From assembly GCA_016705245.1 (NCBI GenBank), contig JADIYM010000020.1, positions 67,169 to 131,168 on the forward strand: a stretch of 64,000 bases of DNA. Direction: 5' to 3'. Under the pieces are notes generated by a model. It was given only the letters and a program-made list of their open reading frames with translations. It was not told where the DNA came from and made no database searches. Shown piece by piece: positions 42,244 to 52,782 of the stretch (the stretch's first letter is position 1; every line of letters begins with the position of its first letter). Source of the stretch: Blastocatellia bacterium (GTDB taxonomy: Bacteria > Acidobacteriota > Blastocatellia > UBA7656 > JADIYM01). A program made the position numbers and the translations under genes.

Positions 42244-43833
42244 CTACCGAAGCAGGATCATCCGGGTCGCGAAATCGAACGTCACGGAGTACTCGCGAAG
42301 GGCGACGAAACCAATGAGTCCCTCCAGCTCCGTTTCGGTCGTGATGCCGCTCTCGCCGTCCCGGCGGTCGGCACGCGCCGGACTGATCCGCTGGACTATG
42401 GCGTCGTATTTCGCCTCCGGCAGTCCGGCCCACGCGAGCCGCACGTTCGGGTGAACTGCGGTGTCCTGCGTGCCCGCCGCACCCTGGCCGCGTCCCTTCC
42501 GTACCCCCGGAGCATTCGGATTGAGTCCGACGGCCGCACCGACAGCGTCATCCATCGGCACGCCCGGTGATGCCGCACCGGTGTCGATCTCGAAATTGAA
42601 GGGGCCCTTGCCGTTGACGGTCGCCTCGACGAACACGCCCTGTCCGATGAAGCGGAACGGAGTCGAGCCCCTGACGGGTTTCGTCGACGTCGCACTTCCG
42701 GATTTCTCGAGCCTCAGTCGTGCCGACGGGTAATCGAACGTCGTCCGAAACTGGCGCAGCAGCGGCATACCGATGATGCCGCCGAAGTTCGGCAGCTCCC
42801 AATCGATGCGGATCATCGGGACCGCGTCTACCGTGACCTCGCCGAGCGCGACCTTCTCGGCAATTCCGTAGCGGATCGGCACGCGGCCGTTGCCGCCCAC
42901 GGCACCGGCATATGCCGGTTCGTCGCGAGCCGTGAATCCCGACTGCTTCGCGTACTTCGAAAAGACGACGCTGATTCCCGCGCCGGTATCGACGATGAAG
43001 GGCACGGCGGGCGCGCCGTTCATCGACATGTTGACGACGGCCAGACCCGAGATGAAGGTCATTGGCAGGGCAACGTCCGGAGCGGGCTGGCGGACGTCAT
43101 AGAGTTCGCGACCGATGAGGGCGCGGCGGAACTCGAGCTGTGCGGTCAGATTCGCAATGAGCAGTTCGTTCGTCCGGGGAGCCGCGGCGAGCGCGGCGTC
43201 GAGCGACGACACCGCCTCGCGATCGCGGCCGAGCTCGTCGAGCGCGTCGGCGCGAACCGTCAGCGCATCGCTGCGCACGGCGCGGGCCAGCACGCTTTCG
43301 CCGGCAACGGACCTTTCGGCCGATGCAAGCGCGTCGGTGGCGCGGCCTTCAGAGAGTGCAAGCCGTGCCAGGACGAGGTGGGCGAGCGGATGACCGTTCG
43401 CCGAAAGCGCGCCCGCCCTTTCGACGTCCTCGGTTGCCGCCACGAATCGTCCGGCTCGAAATCGGACGATCGCGCGGGTGGCGTGCGCGTCGGCCGACGC
43501 GACAGCGGCGACCGACTGGTTGGCCGCGGCGATGGCCGCCGGCACGTCGTCTCGCTTGACGAATGCGATCGCGCGCCGCGCGTGAAGGGACGCCGCGAGC
43601 TCTCGCCCCGCGAGCTCGCCAGCGGGCGAGACGGCGTCCGCCAGATCGCGGTACGCATCCGCGGCCTTGCGGTATTCGCCGGCCAGCAGGAGCCGGTCGG
43701 CGTCGTCGAGCGTAATCCTCGAACGATCGCCGACCGCGAGCGCCGGCGTAGCGACCGCGGCCGACAGGGCCAAAACGAGGAGCGCGACGAGCGAGATGGA
43801 GCGGCTGAGCACGGCGGTGAAAACGGGACGCAT
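42244..43833 (-). CDS. Exported retropepsin-like aspartic protease with TPR-like N-terminus
   Basis: ATG 43833 starts a signal peptide (MRPVFTAVLSRSISLVALLVLALSAAVATPALA). The region to about 220 is a helical, TPR-like array (DADRLLLAGEYRKAADAYRDLADAV). Two retropepsin-like lobes follow, each with a DTG: VPFIVDTGAGISVVFS and NFEIDTGAASPGVP. This single-chain, two-lobe layout is found in many environmental bacteria; the physiological substrate is unknown. 529 residues, apparently periplasmic. Confidence 0.88.
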   Translation of the reverse strand: MRPVFTAVLSRSISLVALLVLALSAAVATPALAVGDRSRITLDDADRLLLAGEYRKAADAYRDLADAVSPAGELAGRELAASLHARRAIAFVKRDDVPAAIAAANQSVAAVASADAHATRAIVRFRAGRFVAATEDVERAGALSANGHPLAHLVLARLALSEGRATDALASAERSVAGESVLARAVRSDALTVRADALDELGRDREAVSSLDAALAAAPRTNELLIANLTAQLEFRRALIGRELYDVRQPAPDVALPMTFISGLAVVNMSMNGAPAVPFIVDTGAGISVVFSKYAKQSGFTARDEPAYAGAVGGNGRVPIRYGIAEKVALGEVTVDAVPMIRIDWELPNFGGIIGMPLLRQFRTTFDYPSARLRLEKSGSATSTKPVRGSTPFRFIGQGVFVEATVNGKGPFNFEIDTGAASPGVPMDDAVGAAVGLNPNAPGVRKGRGQGAAGTQDTAVHPNVRLAWAGLPEAKYDAIVQRISPARADRRDGESGITTETELEGLIGFVALREYSVTFDFATRMILLR

Positions 43834-43856
43834 GCCCGAATTGTTGCACGGACAGG

Positions 43857-43942
43857 AGAGCTGCGCACACAGAGACACGGAGACACGGAGTCGCGGAACT
43901 CCGATCCTCGGTGGCTCTGTGCCTCCGTGTGCGTAGCTCTTC
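43857..43942. repeat. Intergenic inverted repeat, CTCTGTG family
   Basis: The arms gagctgcgcacacagagacacgg and gctctgtgcctccgtgtgcgtagctc pair with several mismatches. It lies upstream of the aspartic protease gene and before tRNA-His. Confidence 0.78.
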
Positions 43943-44053
43943 TTGACTTCAAGAGAGATGAAGCCGCGTGGACCTCAAGTTGACACGCGGACGACCCGTT
44001 CGCTATACATGCTCGGCTTGGAGTGCGACGCTCGACCATGCGTCGCCGCCTGT

Positions 44054-44131
44054 GGCGGGCATAGCTCAGCTGGTTAGAGCGCCTGACTGTGGATCAGGAG
44101 GTCACCGGTTCAAGCCCGGTTGCCCGCCCCA
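44054..44131 (+). tRNA. tRNA-His (GTG anticodon)
   Basis: The cloverleaf folds fully: acceptor GCGGGCA with TGCCCGC, D arm with agctcagctggttagagc, anticodon stem CCTGA/TCAGG with loop CTGTGGA (GTG), and T arm ACCGG-TTCAAGC-CCGGT. The extra G-1 that marks histidine tRNAs is encoded and pairs with C73. The CCA end is encoded at 44129-44131. Confidence 0.97.
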
Positions 44132-44150
44132 TCAACTTCGACGAACGAGA

Positions 44151-44176
44151 AAGAGGCCGCGAAGGGGCGGCCTCTT
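44151..44176 (+). terminator. Terminator after tRNA-His
   Basis: AAGAGGCCGC and GCGGCCTCTT form a perfect 10-bp stem with a 6-base loop, followed by tgtcgtt, 20 bases past the tRNA. Confidence 0.8.
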
Positions 44177-44186
44177 GTCGTTCGCG

Positions 44187-44285
44187 CCTCCGCGTCTCTG
44201 CGCCTCCGTGTCTCTGCGTGCGAAGCTCTCTTTGAGCCTATGAAGAGCTTCGCACACAGAGACACGGAGGCGCAGAGACACTGAG
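44187..44285. repeat. Intergenic inverted repeat, CTCTGTG family
   Basis: Arms of about 43 bp with ctgcgcctccgtgtctctgcg words meet at gtgcgaagctc and gagcttcgcac. It lies between tRNA-His (plus) and rsgA (minus). Confidence 0.86.
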
Positions 44286-44300
44286 GTACGACAGCAAGGA

Positions 44301-45368
44301 CTACTTCCGCTTGTCGTGATCGCGCATGGACTTGTGGATGGCCTTCCACTTCCGGCGCTGGACGAGCTGCGCGGTTGCGTCGCGGCGGGTCTCGAGGAAC
44401 GCCGCTTCCTTTTCGAGCGAGCGGAAGTGCGCGAAGCGGTCCGCGTCCATTCGCCCGTCCGCTATGGCCTCGGCCACCGCGCATCCCGGCTCTCCGTCGT
44501 GCCGGCAGTCCGCAAAACGGCAACCTGCAGCCACCTCCGCAACGTCGTCGAAGGCCGCGCGGATGCTCTCCTCGTCGGTCCAAACCGACAGTTCGCGCAT
44601 CCCCGGCGTGTCGATCAGCAGCGCGCCACCCGGCAGCTTGACGAGCTCTCGTCGCGTCGTCGTGTGCATTCCGCGCTGGTCGTGCTCCCGAACCGCACTG
44701 GTTCGAAGCGCATCGGTCCCGAGCAGACGATTCGCGATCGTCGACTTGCCGACACCCGACGATCCGATGAGTGCGACCGTCTCTCCATCTGTCAGCCACG
44801 GCGCGAGCGACGAGCCCGGGTCGTCGTCGCGGGCGCTCATGGCGATAACCTGGGCGCCTCCGGCTCTCGAGCGAACCGACGCCATCGTCGTCTCGAGGTC
44901 CTCGCACACGTCCGCCTTGTTGAGCACGATGACGGGACGAGCGCCGCTCGCCTGCGCGACGGCGACGTAACGCTCGATGCGCCGAAGGTTGAAGTCGCCA
45001 TCGAGTCCGGTCACGAGAAACACCGTGTCGACGTTCGCCGCGACTACCTGCGGCTCGGCGCGCGCGCCGGCCGCCTTTCGCACGAAGGCCGTTTCCCGGG
45101 GCAGCACGGCGAAGATGGACCATCCGTCCCCGGCCGGCCTGACCGCCACCCAGTCGCCCACGGCTGGAAGGTCGGTTCGATCCGAGGCCTCTCGCCGCAG
45201 TCCGGCGCTTACCGTTGCGGCGACCTCGCCGCTCTCCGTCGCGAGCCTGTTCACGCCGCGGTCCTGCGCGACGACCCGGCCCGGTATGCTTCCATCCGTC
45301 GCGTGCTCTGCCATTGCGGCCTGAAAACACGCGCGCCATCCAAATGTGTCCAACTCCACGTCAGTCAT
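44301..45368 (-). CDS. rsgA: Small ribosomal subunit biogenesis GTPase RsgA
   Basis: The 355-residue circularly permuted GTPase shows an N-terminal OB fold, then motifs in permuted order: G4 VLNKADVC, G1 LIGSSGVGKST, G3 IDTPGMREL. A C-terminal zinc knuckle follows (CRFADCRHDGEPGCAV). RsgA acts in maturation of the 30S subunit and hydrolyses GTP on the ribosome. ATG 45368 directly abuts AGGAG; GTG 45359 has better spacing and may be the real start. Confidence 0.95.
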   Translation of the reverse strand: MTDVELDTFGWRACFQAAMAEHATDGSIPGRVVAQDRGVNRLATESGEVAATVSAGLRREASDRTDLPAVGDWVAVRPAGDGWSIFAVLPRETAFVRKAAGARAEPQVVAANVDTVFLVTGLDGDFNLRRIERYVAVAQASGARPVIVLNKADVCEDLETTMASVRSRAGGAQVIAMSARDDDPGSSLAPWLTDGETVALIGSSGVGKSTIANRLLGTDALRTSAVREHDQRGMHTTTRRELVKLPGGALLIDTPGMRELSVWTDEESIRAAFDDVAEVAAGCRFADCRHDGEPGCAVAEAIADGRMDADRFAHFRSLEKEAAFLETRRDATAQLVQRRKWKAIHKSMRDHDKRK

Positions 45369-45504
45369 CTCCTGTCAAAGGGACCGGCGGTCCCGAGACA
45401 CACGTCTCCCGCCTCGACAGCGGAACGGAGTGCGACGGAGTTAAACAATCATAGGCTCGGGCCGAACCGTAGCAGACGCACAGCCCGGCGCGCAATCGAC
45501 GGCG

Positions 45505-46191
45505 CTACGGGCGCGGCAGCAGGTCCTTTTCGAGCGCGCCGAGCACATTAGCCGCGATCTTGAGACCCGTCTCGGTGGGCGTCAGGCCTCGCGAGCCGCG
45601 ATTGACGCCGCCCACGGACGGACCGCCGCGCGAGTACGAGTCGTAGGACGAAAAGTAGTACCGACCCTGGGTCCGGATCTTCGCCGTGGACGGCTCATAG
45701 AGAACGTAGGTCGCGACGAGCAGCGGATCGCTGTTTCGCGAAACGGCCATGGGATCGTCCTCGACGCCGTCGATCGAGAACTGGAACCACAGGACGTAAC
45801 CCTCGGTGTTACGTTTCGAGAGGTCGATTGCCTGTTTGCGGGTCAGGTCCCCGCTCGGCAGAGGTCGAGCAATGCTCGACTCACCAAGCTCGCGCGCGCA
45901 CGCCGCGACGACGGCGTCGCACACGTCGGGACGGATGCTGAATACGGAGAGGTATTTCGCCGTCGAGACCGCGATTTTCTCGTCGTCGCGGACCGGGGGA
46001 GGCGCCGGCGTTTCTGCTGCCGGCGTCGTCGCGGGTTCGGTCGGCGCGGGCGCGGCGGGCGGAGGCGGACTCGTGCGGCGGGTCGGAATCCGGCGACCGG
46101 ATTGCGCCGAGCAGGGTAGCGCGGTCAGAACGAGGGCGATCGTCACGCCCGTGGCGGCAAGCCAGCGCACGGCGGCCTCAGGCGACGCCAC
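45505..46191 (-). CDS. Exported Pro-rich protein of unknown function
   Basis: The 228-residue product has a signal peptide (WLAATGVTIALVLTALPCSAQ), a Pro/Thr/Ala linker at about 35-70, and a folded domain. That domain includes DVCDAVVAACARELGESSIARPLPSGDLTRKQAIDLSKRNTEGYVLWFQFSIDG and YYFSSYDSYSRGG. It starts 14 bases inside the end of the upstream small gene, so the two are cotranscribed. No family recognised. The layout resembles the exported protein at 30025-30627 in style only. Confidence 0.72.
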   Translation of the reverse strand: MASPEAAVRWLAATGVTIALVLTALPCSAQSGRRIPTRRTSPPPPAAPAPTEPATTPAAETPAPPPVRDDEKIAVSTAKYLSVFSIRPDVCDAVVAACARELGESSIARPLPSGDLTRKQAIDLSKRNTEGYVLWFQFSIDGVEDDPMAVSRNSDPLLVATYVLYEPSTAKIRTQGRYYFSSYDSYSRGGPSVGGVNRGSRGLTPTETGLKIAANVLGALEKDLLPRP

Positions 46192-46507
46192 CGCGGCGCA
46201 CGCTGATGCGCACGAGCGGCGACGTGATGACCTGGCTGAATCCTGATTTGTCCGTTGGCACCGTCAGGAAGAACGCGGCGCGGGCGCCAAGCCTTACGCC
46301 GGCCTCCCAGATATCCCTCGTCGGCAACAGCGATCCCGAAAAGACCGCATCGCGGGGCTGCGGAACGTTGCCTCCGGTCAGGGCGCCCCGGCGATTCGAG
46401 CGATCAACGACGGTGAAGGTATAGACGCTGCGGCCTGTCTCCATCACGAGCATGTCGTTCTGGAGCAGCTCGGTAAAGAGGATCTCCTGGACGGAGTCGC
46501 TCGACAT
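46178..46507 (-). CDS. Small cytoplasmic protein of unknown function
   Basis: ATG 46507 follows GAGGGATC and begins MSSDSVQEILFTELLQNDMLVMETG. The 109-residue product is beta-rich (YTFTVVDRSNRRGALTGG, AAFFLTVPTDKSGFSQVITSPLVRISVRRG), without signal peptide or membrane segment. It overlaps the next gene by 14 bases. Not recognised. Confidence 0.7.
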   Translation of the reverse strand: MSSDSVQEILFTELLQNDMLVMETGRSVYTFTVVDRSNRRGALTGGNVPQPRDAVFSGSLLPTRDIWEAGVRLGARAAFFLTVPTDKSGFSQVITSPLVRISVRRGGVA

Positions 46508-46682
46508 GATCCCTCGCTCGTGGTGGTACGCCGTGGTAGTAGGCCGCAAACCCGCGCGCATTCTAATCCGAGTCTCCCCGAAAGGGAACACGCGGATTGG
46601 GGCAGTTCAGGCCTTTGTGCGAACCCGCGACGCCGTGCGAAGGTGTTCCTGCCCGAGCATCACAGAATCCGCCGGATCGCCG

Positions 46683-48392
46683 ATGATCAAACGGTTCCGC
46701 ACCCGACCCAGCCTGTTTCACGGCACGATCGCCCTGCTCGTCGTCGCGGGATTCGTCCTTCGCGTCTGGGGGAACCAGTTCGGACTTCCGTTTCTCTATC
46801 ATGAGGATGAGGGCGAAATCGTCCGGCGAGCCCTGCGGATGCCGATCGACGGACCGAGCCCGGGGTGGTTCCAGTATCCGACTCTCGCCGTCTATGTGCA
46901 GGCGGCGTTCTACGCCGTCTTATGGGTTGTGACGAGGCTCACGGGCGCTTCGGCCTCTTATGGCGCGTTCGCCGACGCCGCGACGCTCGACCCGACCTCG
47001 GTCTACACCCTCGGCCGGACGGTGACCGCTGCGTTCGGCGCCGCTACGATTGCGGTCGTCGGGGCGGCAGGACGGCGATTCGCGTCGTTCAACCGGACCG
47101 GTCGGGATCTTGCCGGCATCGTCGCGGCCGCGCTCGTGACCGTCGAGCTGCTGCAGGTCGAGCACGGTCACTACGTCACGGCCGACGTGCCGATGACCCT
47201 GGCCGCGGCGGGCGCCTTGCTCGGCGTCGCCCGGCTGGCATCTGCGCCGGGCGGAGGCACCGCGCGAGAATACGCCGTGGCCGGAGCGCTCGTCGGCATC
47301 GCGGCTTCGTTCAAGTATCCGGGCGCCCTGTTCGCCGTCGCCATCCTGGCCGTCGCCGTTCAGCGCTTCGAATGGAGAAGCGGTGCCGACCGGATCTCGC
47401 GATGGCGCGACCGTCGACTTCCCGTCGCGGGGTTCGCGTCGGTCGCGGCCTTCGTCGCCGGCTCGCCGTACGTGCTGCTCGATTGGCGGACGTTCGTTCG
47501 CGACCTCGGCGCCGAGGCCGCGCACATGCGCGAGGGGCACCTCGGATTCGAGCTCGTGCAGAACCACTGGGCCGAGATGTTCGCGAACGTGGTGGAGTCC
47601 GGAAACGTCGCACTCCTCGCGCTTGCCGTTGCCGGCGCCTCGATGGCGGTCGTGAGGCGTGACGTCCTTGGTCGGACGCTCGCGGTGACGCTCGCGACGC
47701 TGGCGCTCTTCGCCGCGTCGTCGAACGTGCTCTTTGCGAGGTATCTCATTCCGATGCTCCCGGTGGCGGCGCTGCTGGGCGCGCACGCGATCGTCTCGAT
47801 CTCGGGCGTGCTGTCACGGCGGCGCGCCGGGGTGCGACCTGTGCTGGTCGCCGTCGCGCTGATCGCGGCACTCTCACTGCCCGCCTGGCTCGTCGCGCAC
47901 CGGCTCGCGCTCTTTTCGGCGGCGGACACGCGGACCGAAGCGTGGACGTGGGTGAATACAGTCCTGCGCCGACCCGGCGACCGGATTGCGGTCGAATGGA
48001 AGTCAATTCCGCGCCGACCCGTTCGGTTCGACGTCGCCGAGTCGTCGGCAATCGTCTACGACGTCGCGCAACTGCGCGCGGATGGCATCGAATACGTCGC
48101 CGTGACCGACCGTCTCTACCGCCGGTATCTCAGGGCACCGGACCTTTATCCACAACAGGCGGCCTTCTACCTCGGCCTGCTCACGACCGCCGAGCCAGTC
48201 GCGTCCTTTTCGCCGTTCGCCGACGACCACGGACGGCTCGAGCTCGATGGCGCGGGTGTTCCCGTCGTTCGACGCGTGAGAGCCTCGGCCCCGTGGTCGG
48301 CGCTCACTCGTCGCGAGCGCTCCGGCCCGGTCATCCTCGTGTTTCGGCTCCGTCCACAGATCGACACCGAGACACATCGGTCAGATCAGTAG
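46683..48392 (+). CDS. GT39-like membrane glycosyltransferase
   Basis: ATG 46683 gives 569 residues with about ten transmembrane segments in the first 420. The first luminal loop carries the acidic motif YHEDEGEIVRRA expected for the catalytic site of polyprenol-phosphate-dependent (PMT-type) glycosyltransferases. A soluble periplasmic C-terminal domain follows (about 430-569). It would transfer sugar to protein or lipid at the periplasmic face; donor and acceptor are unknown. The 5' side is divergent from the small gene at 46507. Confidence 0.82.
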   Translation: MIKRFRTRPSLFHGTIALLVVAGFVLRVWGNQFGLPFLYHEDEGEIVRRALRMPIDGPSPGWFQYPTLAVYVQAAFYAVLWVVTRLTGASASYGAFADAATLDPTSVYTLGRTVTAAFGAATIAVVGAAGRRFASFNRTGRDLAGIVAAALVTVELLQVEHGHYVTADVPMTLAAAGALLGVARLASAPGGGTAREYAVAGALVGIAASFKYPGALFAVAILAVAVQRFEWRSGADRISRWRDRRLPVAGFASVAAFVAGSPYVLLDWRTFVRDLGAEAAHMREGHLGFELVQNHWAEMFANVVESGNVALLALAVAGASMAVVRRDVLGRTLAVTLATLALFAASSNVLFARYLIPMLPVAALLGAHAIVSISGVLSRRRAGVRPVLVAVALIAALSLPAWLVAHRLALFSAADTRTEAWTWVNTVLRRPGDRIAVEWKSIPRRPVRFDVAESSAIVYDVAQLRADGIEYVAVTDRLYRRYLRAPDLYPQQAAFYLGLLTTAEPVASFSPFADDHGRLELDGAGVPVVRRVRASAPWSALTRRERSGPVILVFRLRPQIDTETHRSDQ

Positions 48393-48429
48393 CGCTCAAC
48401 ACATCAGTACAGTGCGTGCCTGATGCAGG

Positions 48430-48500
48430 CTCATTGATCCTCTTGCGTCTTTGCGTCTTCCTTTGCGTCTTTGGACCGCTTCGGAGCGTTTCTCGCAAAG
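48430..48500. repeat. Degenerate remnant of a TTTGCGCC-type repeat
   Basis: Tandem tttgcgtct words are followed by a partial opposite arm (ctcgcaaag); pairing is poor. It is part of the 326-bp gap 48393-48718, which has no gene I can support. Confidence 0.5.
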
Positions 48501-48616
48501 CGGCCGCCCACACGGCCCCGGGGCAACCGGCGCAGCAGTTCGCGCTGCAACCCGGCTGGACCCATCTCGTCTCGGCCATCGACGAGGTGCCGGTGTTCTA
48601 GCGGGAGACCCAGCGG

Positions 48617-48717
48617 CAGCTCCGTGACTCCGTGCCTCCGTGACTCCGTGTGCGCAGCTCTCTTTCACGAAGAAGAGCTGCGCACACGGAGTCACAGGCA
48701 CACGGAGTCACAGAGTC
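48617..48717. repeat. Intergenic inverted repeat, CTCCGTGACTC family
   Basis: Arms of about 43 bp made of gactccgtg words meet at gtgcgcagctc and gagctgcgcac. It ends 2 bp before the stop of the TonB-dependent receptor gene and lies between convergent genes. Confidence 0.86.
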
Positions 48718-48718
48718 A

Positions 48719-51700
48719 CTAGAACGAGTACTTCAGCGCGAACTGAATCACCCGGGCCGGGGTCGACGTCTCAACCGACGAGCCGAAGCCCGGGTTGAAC
48801 AGCGTCCGGATCGGGATGCCGTAGTTCGCACGGTTCAGAAGGTTGAAGATCTCGGTCCGGAACTCGAGGTTCTGGTTTTCAGTGAACTGGAAGCGCTTCG
48901 TGATGGCCGCGTCCCAGTTGAGCTGACCGTCGGCTCGAACCGTGTTTCGACCCGTGGCTCCGTTCTGACCAGTCAGGATGAGGAAGCCGTTTTGTGTGAA
49001 ACTCGCGTTGTACGACACGTAATCGGTCAACGTGAAGTTGTCGACGATATCGACCCGCTGCGAACCGTGGCTGTCGATGAACGTGAGGCCGTTCGTCGTC
49101 AGCGGCCGATCGGTCAGGTTGCCGTCGAGGTTCATGTCGAACGGGATGTTCAATGTGAACGGCTGCCCCGTCGCTCCCTGAGCAAGCGTCGAGATCTGCC
49201 AACCTCCCAGCCAGAACGCCGCGTCGTCGACTTCCGGTGAAGTCACATCGCGGTAGATCGGTAGATCCCAGATGAGCGACGCCGCAAATCGATGCCTCAC
49301 GTCGAAGCTCGCGGATGCGCGCTCGGAGGCGAGGTTGAACGAGTCCTGCGCGATGACGGGTGAGCCGGCGATCGGGAAGACGTCCGAGACGTCGTCGATT
49401 GCGTGCGACCACGTGTAGGCGAACGTGTACGTGTATCCGTTCGAGTAGCGCTTCTTCGCCTCGATCTGCAGCGCGTGATAGTTCGAGTTCGCCGAGTTCT
49501 CGAAACGCTGGATGGCGCCGAGGAAAGGATTCGGACGGCTCGACAGCTTGGACTGCACGACATCTGCAATGACGATTGGCGGGCCCTGCTCGTAAGGCGT
49601 GCCCGGCGCCGCGACGGCGATCGGAAGGAACGGCGTGATGTTCGGACCGAGGTTCGGCGTCGTAAGCCGCGTGAGCTTGGTGCCCTTCGTGCCAACGTAG
49701 GCCGCCGAGATCGTGTAGTCGTTGAGGAACTGCTGCTCGAGCGTCAGGTGCCACTGCTGGACATACGGCGTTGCAATGTCCTTCTCAGGAAGTGTGATCG
49801 CAAGGCCGCCGACTCCGAAGTTCTGCGCCACGAGCGTGCCGATGAGCGCGCCAAAGTCCTCCGGCGAGCCGCCGAACTGGTTGATAGTGCCAGGCCGCAC
49901 GAGCGGGACCGAGCCATTCTCGTTCGTGAGCACGAGCGTCGAAGGCGCCGGCAGGTTGAACACGTTCGTTCCAAGGAACGACGGGTCGACGTTTATCGGC
50001 ACCTCGTTCGGGAAGATGTTCCGCGACTGGCTGACGACCGCTCCGAGAATCGAATCGAAGTAGACGCCGTAGCCGCCTCGCAACGACGTGCGACCGTTCG
50101 ACCACGGATCCCACGCGAATCCGAAATGGGGTCCAAAGTTGTTCGGATCGCTGTCGTAGATTTTCTCGCGTCCGCCGTAAAGGTCGGCCACGGCACTGAC
50201 AGCGCTGTTGTAGAAGAACGTGGCGCCAGGACTGTCGAACTGTGAACTTCCGGTGGAAGGAACATTCGCCAGCGACAGGGCATCCTCGATGCGGTTATCC
50301 GCTTCCGTGGGCACGGTGTTGTATTCGTAGCGGACGCCGAAATCGAGCACGAAGTTCGGCGCGACCCTCCACGAATCGTTGAAGTAGAAGTTCAGCTCTG
50401 CAAACCGGAGCTTGATGTTCGAGTCCGGAGCGTCCTTTGAGATCACCTGGAACACGGACGAAGGAACACCGACAGTAGCAAGCTGGACGCCGCTCAGCGC
50501 GAAGATGGGCGACAGGTTGTTGAACCCGAACGGAAACGTCTCGTTCCCGGTTGTGGTGAGGAGGCCGAACGACCGGATGCCGTTGCCGTAGACGACCTGG
50601 GGCCGGTAGTTGCGGTCCTGGAAGCTGTTGAGTTGCAGCAGCCGGATATCGCCGCCGAACTTCATTGAGTGCCGGCCGACGGTCCACGACATCGAGTCGG
50701 CGAACTGGTAAGTGTTGTTCGTCCGGCCCTGCGGGAACGTGAATACGTCGACACCCACCGGGCTGAACGGCTCGATGATGAGCTGTCCGATCGGCGACGT
50801 CGTCGAACCGAAGAGAATCGTTCCGCCAGCTGTATTCACGGGCACGGTGGAACTCGCCTCGAAGATGAACGGGCTGCCGGGCTGTTCCGGGAAATCCAGC
50901 TCAGTACGCCCGTACGAGAAGCGGGCCTGGTTGAAGAGCGTGTCGGAGAGCGCTGTGTCGAGGATCAGCGAGAGATTGTGCGTGCGCGTCTCGGACCCAA
51001 TGGTGGAGTTGATCGCGCGGTTTACCGCCGGCAGCAGCCGGTCGTCGTCCGTGAAGTTGTAGCGGACGTTGAGATCGTTGGTGTCGTTGAACTTGTGCGT
51101 CACCTTGAACGAGACGATGTTGCCACCGCCGCTCGACGCAAGCTCCTGGGTGTATGTGTTCTCGCCATAAGGACCACCCGGATTGTTTGGCAACGGGTAG
51201 AGACCGAGAACGTTGGCGCCTAGCGGCGTAGAACCCGATGTCGTCGAATACACGATATCTGCGAATGCCGGCCCCGGTATCGGACGAAGGACGCCAAACT
51301 CGGGAAGGTTCGCAAACCTCCGTTCGTCGAAAGTCGGCGACGAGAAGTGCTGCTCGACCGATGCGTTGATGTCCTGACGCTCGTAGCTCGCGAAGAACTG
51401 CGTGCGGTCCTTGACAATCGGTCCGCCGATCACGAAGCCTGCCTGAACGCGGGTGTACGGGTTCTCGTCGCCCGACGCGCCGCCCGTGAAGTCGAATGCG
51501 TTTCGCGCGTTCAGGCGCGAATCGGTGAAGAAGCCGTAGAGAGTTCCGTGGAATTCGTTGCCGCCGGTTCGCGAGACCGCGTTGACCTGAGAGCCGACGT
51601 TGCGGCCGGACTCGGCGTCCCACAGGAGCGTGGAGAGCTGGAATTCCTGCACCGACTCGATCGACTGGGGCACGAGCGAGACGAAGCCCTGGCGCCTGAC

Positions 51701-52432
51701 GCCGACGTCGGGATCGTTGTTGTCCGACCCGTCGACGGTGAAGTTGTTCGCACGTGCGCGCGAGCCGTTGACCGAGAATTGGCCTGCGGTGCCGATGCCG
51801 AAACCGACGCCCGGGCCTCGGACGCCCGGAACGTACGGCGCAGCGGCGACGCCCGGAGCAAGCAGCGCGAGCTCGTCAAAGGTCCGCGTCTCGGTCGTTC
51901 CGCCGAGCGGCAGGGAAGTGACCTGCTCGATCGAGAAGTTGCCGCGACGCGTGGGGTCGTTCGTGTTGATGAGGCTGACGCGTCCCTCGCCCTCGGTGCG
52001 CGTCGACGGCGTGACAGTCTGCCCGCCAGGACCGGTGACTGGCCCGGTGGGCGCGGTCGTGCCGGTGTCGAGCAGCGTGATCGGCGGCACGAGGTTCGTC
52101 GTCGAGTTCAGCGGGATCGGGAACCCGGTAATCTGGTTGTCCCCGAAGCCGGTGAAGGACGCGCGAATCGTGTAACGCCCCGGAGGCATGAACGGAATGC
52201 GATAACTTCCGTCCGCAGCCGTGAGCGTCGAACGCGAGTTGCCGTTCAGTTCGTTGCTGGCGGTGACGCGGGCGCCTCCGAGCGGCTCGCCGGTTGGCTT
52301 GTAGACCGTTCCGACGAGGGTGCCCGATGTCGTTTGTGCGGCAGCGCGCGGCGTCGCGTAGATGCCGAGGACGAGGACGATGGCGACGAGCGCAAGCGAC
52401 TGCCTGGCGCGCAGGGGGAATGAGGACAACAT
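48719..52432 (-). CDS. Oar-like TonB-dependent outer-membrane receptor
   Basis: ATG 52432 follows GTAGGAGGAGAA and begins a signal peptide. The 1237-residue protein opens with a carboxypeptidase-regulatory domain (about 35-110: [29 protein letters not shown]). A plug region follows ([36 protein letters not shown]). The large beta-barrel ends in ...FALKYSF, with the C-terminal Phe typical for BAM insertion. This is the common acidobacterial Oar type, possibly for import of oligosaccharides or peptides. It needs TonB/ExbBD energy; a TonB-like protein is at 60301. Confidence 0.93.
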   Translation of the reverse strand: MLSSFPLRARQSLALVAIVLVLGIYATPRAAAQTTSGTLVGTVYKPTGEPLGGARVTASNELNGNSRSTLTAADGSYRIPFMPPGRYTIRASFTGFGDNQITGFPIPLNSTTNLVPPITLLDTGTTAPTGPVTGPGGQTVTPSTRTEGEGRVSLINTNDPTRRGNFSIEQVTSLPLGGTTETRTFDELALLAPGVAAAPYVPGVRGPGVGFGIGTAGQFSVNGSRARANNFTVDGSDNNDPDVGVRRQGFVSLVPQSIESVQEFQLSTLLWDAESGRNVGSQVNAVSRTGGNEFHGTLYGFFTDSRLNARNAFDFTGGASGDENPYTRVQAGFVIGGPIVKDRTQFFASYERQDINASVEQHFSSPTFDERRFANLPEFGVLRPIPGPAFADIVYSTTSGSTPLGANVLGLYPLPNNPGGPYGENTYTQELASSGGGNIVSFKVTHKFNDTNDLNVRYNFTDDDRLLPAVNRAINSTIGSETRTHNLSLILDTALSDTLFNQARFSYGRTELDFPEQPGSPFIFEASSTVPVNTAGGTILFGSTTSPIGQLIIEPFSPVGVDVFTFPQGRTNNTYQFADSMSWTVGRHSMKFGGDIRLLQLNSFQDRNYRPQVVYGNGIRSFGLLTTTGNETFPFGFNNLSPIFALSGVQLATVGVPSSVFQVISKDAPDSNIKLRFAELNFYFNDSWRVAPNFVLDFGVRYEYNTVPTEADNRIEDALSLANVPSTGSSQFDSPGATFFYNSAVSAVADLYGGREKIYDSDPNNFGPHFGFAWDPWSNGRTSLRGGYGVYFDSILGAVVSQSRNIFPNEVPINVDPSFLGTNVFNLPAPSTLVLTNENGSVPLVRPGTINQFGGSPEDFGALIGTLVAQNFGVGGLAITLPEKDIATPYVQQWHLTLEQQFLNDYTISAAYVGTKGTKLTRLTTPNLGPNITPFLPIAVAAPGTPYEQGPPIVIADVVQSKLSSRPNPFLGAIQRFENSANSNYHALQIEAKKRYSNGYTYTFAYTWSHAIDDVSDVFPIAGSPVIAQDSFNLASERASASFDVRHRFAASLIWDLPIYRDVTSPEVDDAAFWLGGWQISTLAQGATGQPFTLNIPFDMNLDGNLTDRPLTTNGLTFIDSHGSQRVDIVDNFTLTDYVSYNASFTQNGFLILTGQNGATGRNTVRADGQLNWDAAITKRFQFTENQNLEFRTEIFNLLNRANYGIPIRTLFNPGFGSSVETSTPARVIQFALKYSF

Positions 52433-52574
52433 TTCTCCTCCTACAAGATGACGATTTGAAGAGCCTCGGTGGGCGTACGCCCGGCCGGTCAACGGGAAGG
52501 ACCCCGCAAGTGAACCTAACTTCAATGGTTTCTACCCTCTGGGTACGAGGGTGTCAAGGTTGGTGATAGGAAGT

Positions 52575-52712
52575 GAGTGGACAGGATTCACCGGATTTTC
52601 CGAGGATTGCAGGATTGGAAAGAGACGCGTGGCGGTGAAGATCCCTCTCGAAGAATTGGCCATCATCATATCCTGGCAATCCTCCGCGAATCCTGAAAAT
52701 CCTGTCCACTCT
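52575..52712. repeat. Intergenic inverted repeat, ACAGGATT family, with long loop
   Basis: The 40-bp arms (52575-52614 and 52671-52711) share gagtggacaggatt and caggattttc-type words, with about five mismatches and a 55-bp loop. It lies between two minus-strand genes. Confidence 0.82.
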
Positions 52713-52726
52713 CCTCCCAAAGACAA

Positions 52727-52758
52727 GAGCCCCGGAGAGGGTGAACTCTCCGGGGCTC
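52727..52758 (-). terminator. Terminator of the RRM-protein gene
   Basis: GAGCCCCGGAGAG and its exact complement form a 13-bp stem with a 6-base loop. On the minus strand the stem is followed by TTGTCTTT. It sits 24 bases past the stop codon. Confidence 0.88.
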
Positions 52759-52782
52759 AATTGCCGAGTGTGGAAGGCGCTG

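Noticed and set aside
48480..48601. Frame ending GWTHLVSAIDEVPVF after the GT39-like gene
   Set aside because: Too short, overlaps a degenerate repeat and has no start; possibly a gene remnant but not supportable.
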